Positions 1 through 4,797 of a stretch of 5,225 nt of DNA are shown one piece after another; position 1 is the stretch's first letter; every line of letters begins with the position of its first letter. The DNA comes from Acidimicrobiia bacterium (GTDB lineage Bacteria; Actinomycetota; Acidimicrobiia; Acidimicrobiales; Acidimicrobilacustridaceae). The DNA lies in NCBI GenBank assembly GCA_016462055.1, contig JAEMTX010000139.1, positions 1 to 5,225 on the forward strand, given 5' to 3'. The notes beneath the pieces were generated by a model. That model did no database searches and was not told the origin of the DNA. It saw nothing but the letters and a program-made list of their open reading frames with translations. Both the position numbers and the translations under genes were made by a program.

Positions 1-885
1 GCCTTGGTCTTTCACTCAACCTTGGCCGATCCGGTAGGTCCGGTTCGTTCCGCTCGTTCAAGCGATATCGATCTCGTTGCTGATCTTTCGACGCCATTGT
101 TTGTCTGGTCTGGTGGGAACGGTGGAGTGATAGGCGAAGTCAATGCTGCTGCTGGCAAGGGCATCCTCACTGACGCTTCTTATAACGCCACCGCTCCTGC
201 GTATTACCGGTCGAATGATCACGAAGCTCCGCACAACTTGTATGTGCACTTGCCGCAGGTACTTGAACTGAAAGCACCAGAAAAGCAGGGAAATCCTGCG
301 CCGATCTTCAACTTCCGCAAGGCTGTAACTGCTGGTGCTACCGCAACGACTTCGTCATCGACATCGACAACGTCGAAAAAATCAGAGTCGACCACAACGA
401 CGATTGCTCCGACAACGACGACTACAACACTTCCAGGCGCACTTACCCTGGGCTTTACGCTCGACTTTGGCGGCGTCGTCGTTGATTACGTCTGGAATCC
501 CACAACCAAGGGATGGTCACGACTTCAAGTCGACGGGTCGCATCCTCGTCCACAGAGTCCAACCCTCGATGCCGCTGGCGTGCAGGTCTCCCCGGCCAAC
601 GTCATCGTCCAGTTCATCGACTACGGGCAGAGTCCTTCCGATGATCGGTCGCCGATGGCGCTCACTGTAGGTTCGGGCAAGGTGCTGGTCTTCACCGATG
701 GTCGTGTCATTGGTGGCACTTGGTCGCGTCCGACCGCCGACAAACCCACCACCTACACGGCCATCGATGGATCGCCGATCCTGCTCACTCCTGGGCGCAC
801 GTGGGTGGCACTTCCGAGGGCCGGTTCGGCGATTTCTTTGGTCGACCAAGCGACCGCCGATTCGTACCTTGCCATCAAGGGTTGA
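1..885 (+). CDS. DUF3048 (YerB-like) domain protein, 5' end missing
   Basis: The reading frame is open from the first base of the window to the TGA at 883-885, so 294 C-terminal codons are visible and the real start lies upstream. A TTG at base 4 is an unlikely start because it falls inside a conserved stretch. The segment FHSTLADPVGPVRSARSSDI (about residues 4-23) followed by a WSGG motif (36-39) is the signature of the DUF3048 N-terminal domain. Residues 150-280, with DYVWNP, the W-S-R-L / DGSHP stretch, NVIVQF and a closing GRTWVALP, match the DUF3048 C-terminal domain. Between them is a Ser/Thr-rich linker. Characterised relatives such as Bacillus YerB are predicted lipoproteins, so an extracytoplasmic location is likely, but the signal peptide is outside the window. 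The molecular function of the family is not known to me. The gene ends 48 bases before pdxS on the same strand, and a pdxS-proximal promoter probably separates their expression. Confidence 0.85.
   Translation, partial: ALVFHSTLADPVGPVRSARSSDIDLVADLSTPLFVWSGGNGGVIGEVNAAAGKGILTDASYNATAPAYYRSNDHEAPHNLYVHLPQVLELKAPEKQGNPAPIFNFRKAVTAGATATTSSSTSTTSKKSESTTTTIAPTTTTTTLPGALTLGFTLDFGGVVVDYVWNPTTKGWSRLQVDGSHPRPQSPTLDAAGVQVSPANVIVQFIDYGQSPSDDRSPMALTVGSGKVLVFTDGRVIGGTWSRPTADKPTTYTAIDGSPILLTPGRTWVALPRAGSAISLVDQATADSYLAIKG
328..438 (+). other. Ser/Thr-rich interdomain linker coding segment
   Basis: About 37 codons of the DUF3048 gene (roughly residues 110-146 of the visible part) encode almost only Thr, Ser and Ala, with a small charged break (KKSES) in the middle and a final TTTTTTLPG. 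It lies at the boundary between the N-terminal and C-terminal DUF3048 domains. The codons are mixed (ACG, ACA, ACT, ACC, TCG, TCA), so this is a protein-level low-complexity region and not a pure nucleotide microsatellite. Such segments usually act as flexible, extracellular spacers; that role is inferred here. Confidence 0.75.
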
Positions 886-921
886 ACCGCTCCGACTTCG
901 TTCGCGTGGGGTCTTCGCCCG

Positions 922-927
922 TAGACT
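922..927 (+). promoter_or_regulatory. Putative -10 element of a leaderless pdxS promoter
   Basis: The hexamer TAGACT fits the actinobacterial TANNNT -10 consensus. Its last T is separated by six bases from the pdxS ATG at 934, which would place transcription initiation at or next to the A of the start codon. No purine-rich Shine-Dalgarno sequence occurs just before the ATG, as expected for a leaderless mRNA. No convincing -35 box is visible at the usual spacing. The assignment is from spacing and consensus only. Confidence 0.5.
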
Positions 928-933
928 GTGTCC

Positions 934-1839
934 ATGGCTGATCTGACTCCCGGGATCATTTCTCGAACAACTGGCACCGACCTAGTAAAGCGTGGACTCG
1001 CTGACATGCTCAAAGGCGGCGTCATCATGGACGTCGTTGATGCGGCTCAGGCAAAAATCGCTGAGGATGCCGGGGCAGTTGCGGTGATGGCACTTGAGCG
1101 CGTGCCTTCCGACATCCGTCGTGATGGTGGCGTTGCTCGAATGAGCGATCCCGAAATGATTCAGGGCATTCAGGAAGTCGTCAGCATCCCGGTGATGGCC
1201 AAGGCCCGCATTGGTCATATCGCCGAAGCGCAGATTCTTCAGGCTCTGCAGGTCGACTACATCGATGAATCCGAAGTTCTTACGCCCGCTGACGAGGCCC
1301 ATCACATCGATAAGTGGGCGTTTGACGTTCCGTTCGTATGCGGCGCCACCAATCTTGGTGAAGCTCTTCGCCGCATTTCTGAAGGTGCATGCATGATCCG
1401 CTCGAAGGGCGAAGCCGGCACTGGAAATGTTGTTGAGGCTGTTCGTCACCTGCGCTCGATCCTTGGCGACATCCGCAAGATCACCACTGCTGATCAAGCA
1501 GAACTGTTCGATTGGGCCAAGCGCCTTCAAGCACCGCTTCCCCTTGTCCAGGAAATCGCCGAAACCGGAACTCTTCCTGTCCCGATGTTCTGCGCTGGTG
1601 GCATCGCAACGCCTGCCGATGCATCATTAGTGATGCAACTTGGCGCTCAGGCCGTATTTGTTGGTTCAGGCATCTTCAAGAGTTCTGATCCGACCCTGAT
1701 GGCCAAGGCAATCGTCGAAGCCACAGCGAACTACCTCGACCCCGACATTCTCGCGAAGGTCAGTCGTGGCCTTGGCGACGCAATGCCCGGTCTCGAAATC
1801 GGAACGCTCGAAACCAAACTTTCTGAGCGGGGTTGGTGA
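934..1839 (+). CDS. pdxS: Pyridoxal 5'-phosphate synthase subunit PdxS
   Basis: PdxS is the synthase half of the DXP-independent vitamin B6 pathway. It condenses ribose 5-phosphate, glyceraldehyde 3-phosphate and ammonia into pyridoxal 5'-phosphate in the cytoplasm, and family members form a dodecamer that docks PdxT. The 301-residue product is close to the usual length (about 290-305) and is collinear with the family from end to end. Visible landmarks are the acidic residue of GGVIMDVV (D33), the first catalytic lysine in MAKARIGH (K90), the second in MIRSKGE (K158), the phosphate-binding GEAGTGN loop (159-165), the AGGIATPADA and GSGIFKS loops near 221-250, and the conserved ending SERGW. 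I chose the ATG at 934 over the in-frame GTG at 928 because a -10-like hexamer abuts the GTG and would place the 5' mRNA end at 934; the GTG would add only two residues. pdxT starts about 53 bases downstream. Confidence 0.97.
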   Translation: MADLTPGIISRTTGTDLVKRGLADMLKGGVIMDVVDAAQAKIAEDAGAVAVMALERVPSDIRRDGGVARMSDPEMIQGIQEVVSIPVMAKARIGHIAEAQILQALQVDYIDESEVLTPADEAHHIDKWAFDVPFVCGATNLGEALRRISEGACMIRSKGEAGTGNVVEAVRHLRSILGDIRKITTADQAELFDWAKRLQAPLPLVQEIAETGTLPVPMFCAGGIATPADASLVMQLGAQAVFVGSGIFKSSDPTLMAKAIVEATANYLDPDILAKVSRGLGDAMPGLEIGTLETKLSERGW

Positions 1840-1840
1840 G

Positions 1841-1851
1841 CCGCACTGCGG
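1841..1851 (+). other. Small inverted repeat just after the pdxS stop
   Basis: CCGCACTGCGG is a perfect 5-bp inverted repeat around a single base, starting two bases after the pdxS stop codon. Flanking GGTT (1831-1834) and AACC (1854-1857) could extend it as an asymmetric stem. There is no T-run after it, so it is not an intrinsic terminator. It might stabilise the pdxS 3' end or modulate pdxT, but it is short enough to arise by chance. Confidence 0.25.
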
Positions 1852-1881
1852 TGAACCATTCCTGATGACTACTCGTGGATC

Positions 1882-1885
1882 GGAG
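1882..1885 (+). promoter_or_regulatory. Shine-Dalgarno GGAG selecting the pdxT start at 1893
   Basis: GGAG lies seven bases before the GTG at 1893. It falls inside the coding region if the earlier GTG at 1875 is used, and that codon has no comparable purine-rich motif in front of it. The motif therefore supports initiation at 1893. Confidence 0.5.
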
Positions 1886-1892
1886 CCCCCAG

Positions 1893-2480
1893 GTGGCTCT
1901 CCCTCGTATCGGAGTGCTTGCTCTACAAGGCGCGGTTGATCTGCATGTCCACGCACTCGAACGCTTAGGTGTCGAGACCATTGAAGTTCGAAGGGCTGAA
2001 GATCTAGCCCGTGTTGATGGCCTTGTTCTGCCCGGTGGCGAATCGAGCACCATCTCGAAACTGTTGGTCATCAACGAATTGTTCGAACCGCTCGCCGAGC
2101 GATTGAACGAAGGAATGCCCGCGTTCGGAACCTGCGCCGGAATGATCATGTTGGCCTCGGAAATTCTTGACGGCCGTGACGATCAGTTGTCGTTCGGAGC
2201 GATCGATATATCGGTTCGACGTAATGCGTTCGGGCGTCAGATTGATTCATTCGAAACCGACCTCAGCGTGATCGGACTTCCAGAGTCGCCGGTGCACGCA
2301 GTCTTCATCCGGGCCCCTGTCGTTGAACGCGTTGGCCCCGAAGTGGAAATCCTCGCAGCGGTGGAAGAAGGCCGACCAGTGGCCTGCCGGCAGGGGAATG
2401 TGCTGGTGACCTCGTTCCACCCCGAATTGTCGCCCGATCTTCGACTCCACGAACTCTTCATCAAGGGGATGGCAGGATGA
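1893..2480 (+). CDS. pdxT: Pyridoxal 5'-phosphate synthase glutaminase subunit PdxT
   Basis: PdxT is the class I glutamine amidotransferase that hydrolyses glutamine and channels the ammonia to PdxS. From the GTG at 1893 the product is 195 residues, within the family's usual size. It starts MALPRIGVLALQGAV, the typical PdxT N-terminus. The LPGGESST loop (47-53) is present, the nucleophile is C81 in FGTCAGM, and the other two triad residues are H176 and E178 in SFHPEL. The family stretch VRRNAFGRQ (109-116) and VHAVFIRAP (134-142) are also intact, so the enzyme should be active. An in-frame GTG at 1875 would add six residues, but no Shine-Dalgarno precedes it, and a stop at 1866-1868 rules out anything earlier. 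The gene follows pdxS on the same strand with no clear promoter between them, which fits co-transcription and the equal stoichiometry of the complex. Confidence 0.96.
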   Translation: MALPRIGVLALQGAVDLHVHALERLGVETIEVRRAEDLARVDGLVLPGGESSTISKLLVINELFEPLAERLNEGMPAFGTCAGMIMLASEILDGRDDQLSFGAIDISVRRNAFGRQIDSFETDLSVIGLPESPVHAVFIRAPVVERVGPEVEILAAVEEGRPVACRQGNVLVTSFHPELSPDLRLHELFIKGMAG

Positions 2481-2507
2481 CTGCGCTCCTCACCTTTTCT
2501 CACCAGT

Positions 2508-2515
2508 AAGAGAGG
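2508..2515 (+). promoter_or_regulatory. Ribosome binding site of yebC
   Basis: The purine run AAGAGAGG ends five bases before the ATG at 2521 and resembles the AAGGAGG anti-16S consensus. It supports this ATG as the yebC start and translation independent of pdxT, which ends 40 bases earlier. Confidence 0.6.
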
Positions 2516-2520
2516 CTCCA

Positions 2521-3267
2521 ATGTCGGGACATTCCAAATGGGCGACGATCAAGCACAAGAAGGGCGCTGCTGATCAAAAGCGCGCCAAGGTGTTCGCCAA
2601 ACTCATTCGTCAGGTCGAAGTTGCGGCGCGTGAAGGCGGCGGCGATCCTGCGATGAACCCTGCGCTGCGAACGATGTTTCAGAAGGCGCGTGACAGTTCG
2701 GTGCCGATCGACACCATCGAACGCGCTATCAAGCGCGGCACGGGTGAACTTGAAGGTGTTACCTATGAACAGATCACCTACGAGGGTTACGCACCCCACG
2801 GCGTGGCGATCCTCATCGATGTCCTCACCGATAATCGCAATCGCACGGGCAGCGAAGTTCGAACTGCTCTGAAGAAGACCGGTGGATCGCTGGCTGAACC
2901 CGGGGCGGTGGCGTGGCAGTTCGAACGCAAGGGCGTCATCATCCTTCCGCGCAGTGCCGAAGAGGACGACATCATGATGGCAGCCCTCGACGCCGGTCTT
3001 GAAGACCTTGCCGACGAAGGCGACACGTGGAAACTCGTGTGCGCACCTACCGATCTGCCTGCAGTGCGTGCAGCGCTTGAAGAAGCTGGCATCGCTATCG
3101 ATTCTGCCGACTCCACAATGGTGTCGACCACGACAGTGATGCTCGACACGGCAGAGGCCGCGAACTCTGTGCTGCGAGTTATCGATGCCTTAGAGGACGA
3201 TGACGATGTCCAAGACGTCTACGCCAACTTTGATATTCCCGATGAGATCATGCAGGAACTCGGCTGA
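2521..3267 (+). CDS. yebC: YebC/TACO1-family translation factor
   Basis: The 248-residue product has the standard family length and the hallmark N-terminus MSGHSKWATIKHKKGAAD followed by KRAKVFAKLIRQ. Other family stretches are NPALRTMFQKAR (46-57), YEGYAPHGVAILID (about 89-102), TDNRNRT (104-110), and GGSLAEPGAVAWQFERKGVI (120-139). The C-terminus is acidic, with DALEDDDDVQDVYANFDIP near 225-243. Members were long annotated as transcriptional regulators. Later work on human TACO1 and bacterial YebC proteins points to a ribosome-associated role that eases translation, notably at proline-rich stretches; which role this copy has is inferred from family only. It is cytoplasmic. In many Actinobacteria yebC sits between pdxT and ruvC-ruvA-ruvB. 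Here the pdx side is kept, but a convergent rsgA cluster follows in place of ruvC. Confidence 0.96.
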   Translation: MSGHSKWATIKHKKGAADQKRAKVFAKLIRQVEVAAREGGGDPAMNPALRTMFQKARDSSVPIDTIERAIKRGTGELEGVTYEQITYEGYAPHGVAILIDVLTDNRNRTGSEVRTALKKTGGSLAEPGAVAWQFERKGVIILPRSAEEDDIMMAALDAGLEDLADEGDTWKLVCAPTDLPAVRAALEEAGIAIDSADSTMVSTTTVMLDTAEAANSVLRVIDALEDDDDVQDVYANFDIPDEIMQELG

Positions 3268-3323
3268 TCGCTTCTGCGAACCGTGATGGGCCGGAGGCGG
3301 TGCGATAGGTCGTGAGTTCTGTC
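3268..3323. other. Convergent intergenic gap yebC / rsgA, no clear terminator
   Basis: These 56 bases separate the stop codons of two genes reading toward each other. The only hairpin candidates are a 4-bp TCGC/GCGA stem right after the yebC stop and a short perfect inverted repeat (3328-3341) inside the end of rsgA. Neither is followed by a T-run on either strand, so I do not call an intrinsic terminator. Termination may be Rho-dependent or may use unmarked structures. Confidence 0.5.
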
Positions 3324-3350
3324 CTAGCGACGGGGCCGTCGAGGCGGTGC
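3288..3350. repeat. Imperfect short direct repeat at the rsgA 3' end
   Basis: Copy 1 (3288-3303) reads GGGCCGGAGGCGGTGC. Copy 2 (3333-3350) reads GGGCCGTCGAGGCGGTGC, identical except for an inserted TC. Copy 1 is intergenic; copy 2 encodes part of the Pro/Arg-rich tail of RsgA on the minus strand. A shared TTCTG also occurs 12 bases before the GGG in both copies. The bases between TTCTG and GGG do not match, so this is either a decayed local duplication or GC-rich coincidence. Confidence 0.35.
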
Positions 3351-4325
3351 ACTTGCTCGGGGAGTAATCGGCTCGGCTGAGTCGGTTTCGGCATCGAGTC
3401 GGCGCCAGGCCTCAACCCGTTCGGCCTTGAGGGTCCCGTCGGCCAATGCGGCGGCGACTGCACAGCCTGGTTGGCCTTCGTGTTGGCAATCAGCGAAGCG
3501 ACAGGTTGAAGCTATTTCATCGACATCGACAAATGTTTCGGCAACTCCGTCGGTATCGGCAATTAGCCCGACTGCTCGGATGCCGGGGGAGTCAATAAGG
3601 ACGCCGCCGCCGGGGAGCAGATGAAGTTCCCTCGTTGTTGTTGTGTGTCGGCCTTTGCTGTCGCTTTCACGAACATCGCCAATCGTGACGACGTCATCGC
3701 CGAGCAGTGCGTTCACGATGCTCGACTTTCCCGCACCCGACTCGCCAAGCAGCGTCACGGTGTCGTGACCGATGATCGAACGAATTTCCTCGATGCCTAT
3801 GCCTTCCTTTACTGAAGTCACGATGACATCGATACCGGGGTGCGCAGCGCGGACTTCGTCGGCCGCGTGCTGAGGGTCAACTTCGATGTCGCCATCTCTC
3901 GAAGCTTTGGTGAGGACTACAACTGGTTCTGCCCCAGCATCGCGACTGATCGCGGTGCCGCGCTGGATGCGACCGTCTTTTACGGGGCGGTCGAGACCGC
4001 AGACCAGCAGCACCTTGTCGATGTTGGCAGCGAGTTGCTGTTCGCCGTCTCCGTGAGCATTTCGACGACGCAAAAGCGATCGGCGGGGGAGCACTGCAAT
4101 GATTTCGTCGTTTTTCAGTGCCACCCAATCGCCGACGGTGGGTTGCGGTTCAAGACGAAGCGTGAGCATCACTGTTTCGGTGCGCCCGGGCAGAGCAAGA
4201 ACTAGAGCGACCCCGTGGTGTTGGAGGACTCGTGCCGGTTCGGCGCCTTGCGCAATCGACGCCAATGACTTCGCCCAGGTGGGATCCCAGCCGAGTGGGA
4301 TCAATGAGTCGAGTGACGAACTCAC
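3324..4325 (-). CDS. rsgA: Ribosome small-subunit-dependent GTPase A (RsgA)
   Basis: RsgA is a circularly permuted GTPase that checks late maturation of the 30S ribosomal subunit. The 333-residue product shows the family order: an N-terminal LIPLGWDPTWA segment (8-18), an OB-fold region (about 32-90), the permuted G domain, then a zinc knuckle. G4 comes first as LTKAS (138-142), followed by the G5-like TSVKEG (170-175), the P-loop GESGAGKSS (194-202), the switch RHTTTT (226-231), and the G3 motif DSPG (245-248). The zinc ligands C275, C280, H282 and C288 have the expected C-x4-C-x-H-x5-C spacing. The residue that is normally Asp in the G4 (N/T)KxD motif is S142. The C-terminal tail is short, basic and Pro/Arg-rich. 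The GTG start at 4325 lies four bases after the stop of the SRPBCC gene, with only a weak GGAA about ten bases upstream, so translational coupling is likely. It is the last gene of a minus-strand cluster. Confidence 0.95.
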   Translation of the reverse strand: MSSSLDSLIPLGWDPTWAKSLASIAQGAEPARVLQHHGVALVLALPGRTETVMLTLRLEPQPTVGDWVALKNDEIIAVLPRRSLLRRRNAHGDGEQQLAANIDKVLLVCGLDRPVKDGRIQRGTAISRDAGAEPVVVLTKASRDGDIEVDPQHAADEVRAAHPGIDVIVTSVKEGIGIEEIRSIIGHDTVTLLGESGAGKSSIVNALLGDDVVTIGDVRESDSKGRHTTTTRELHLLPGGGVLIDSPGIRAVGLIADTDGVAETFVDVDEIASTCRFADCQHEGQPGCAVAAALADGTLKAERVEAWRRLDAETDSAEPITPRASAPPRRPRR

Positions 4326-4329
4326 AGGT

Positions 4330-4785
4330 TCATGATTCCGGAACGTTTCCAGTGGTCACGTAGGTATCCAGACGTGCGAGCGTCTTTTCCATTGAAGCGA
4401 GATTCTTTGCGGGGGTGTCCTGCTTTTCAAGAAGCCAAGCCAGAGGGCTTGGTCGCCAGTCAAAAGTTTCGGTGACTTTGGTGCCACCATCAATAGGTTC
4501 GAGTTCATATCGCCAAACGTGCTGGCCGATATGACGCCAAGCGATCTGTTTGCCCTCATCGAACTCGAGCACCTTGTTGCGCATGGTGGCGTGAAAGCTC
4601 ATCTTCATCCCGAATTTTGCGCCAAGGTAAAGGCGCGGCGGGTTGCCTTTGGCGCCAACAAGTGTTCCGGAGCCATCGATGATCGAATGTCTCGCCGGAT
4701 CGGCGAGGACCTCGAAGATCTCTCGGGATGGTGCTGCGATCACGCGAGATGTTGAGACGTGACGCTCTGACTTTGGAGTGCTCAT
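4330..4785 (-). CDS. SRPBCC-family (START/polyketide-cyclase fold) protein
   Basis: The 151-residue product has the layout of a stand-alone SRPBCC ligand-binding fold. The first strand is STSRVIAAPS (11-20), leading into the typical REIFEVLADPARH helix region (21-33). Strands around MSFHATMRNKVLEFDEGKQIAWRH carry the 'expression of energy / W' pattern of polyketide cyclase-like proteins (62-85). VWRYELEPIDGGTKVTETFDW follows (90-110), and the long C-terminal helix is KNLASMEKTLARLDTYV (127-143). The fold usually encloses a hydrophobic ligand; the ligand here cannot be named. There is no signal peptide or membrane segment. The ATG at 4785 follows a purine-rich GAAGAG directly, and the gap to the upstream epimerase gene is only 12 bases. 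The stop is four bases before the rsgA GTG. The position between an epimerase and rsgA suggests co-transcription, with functional linkage more likely to the epimerase. Confidence 0.85.
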   Translation of the reverse strand: MSTPKSERHVSTSRVIAAPSREIFEVLADPARHSIIDGSGTLVGAKGNPPRLYLGAKFGMKMSFHATMRNKVLEFDEGKQIAWRHIGQHVWRYELEPIDGGTKVTETFDWRPSPLAWLLEKQDTPAKNLASMEKTLARLDTYVTTGNVPES

Positions 4786-4797
4786 CTCTTCAGTCTC

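Noticed and set aside
335..670. A 111-codon plus-strand frame overlapping the DUF3048 gene
   Set aside because: It is a +1 frame of the Thr/Ser-rich region giving Arg/Gln-rich low complexity, with no ribosome binding site; the DUF3048 frame carries clear domain conservation.
886..933. A PLP-sensing regulator site or riboswitch upstream of pdxS
   Set aside because: Only 48 bases separate the genes, with no structured element or paired operator visible, and no PdxR/MocR-type regulator gene is in the window.
982..1530. A 182-codon open frame on the minus strand opposite pdxS
   Set aside because: It is fully antisense to a strongly conserved enzyme gene, its translation shows no recognisable family, and its openness follows from the codon bias of pdxS.
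2500..3149. Minus-strand open frames (2500-2799 and 2787-3149) opposite yebC
   Set aside because: Translations are Ser/Arg/Ala-rich shadows of the yebC codons with no domain signature, and yebC itself is unambiguous.
3328..3341. Inverted repeat CGACGGGGCCGTCG as a bidirectional terminator
   Set aside because: The stem is 6 bp with only two bases between arms and has no T-run on either strand; it lies inside the rsgA coding end and encodes the basic tail.
355..3532. A shared 16-base string at 355-370 and 3517-3532 (TCATCGACATCGACAA)
   Set aside because: One copy encodes the Thr/Ser linker and the other is the complement of Val-Asp-Val-Asp codons in rsgA; GAC/ATC-rich codon runs explain the match without a true repeat.
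3840..4205. A 121-codon plus-strand open frame inside rsgA
   Set aside because: It is antisense to the rsgA G domain and OB-fold, and its translation has no recognisable features.
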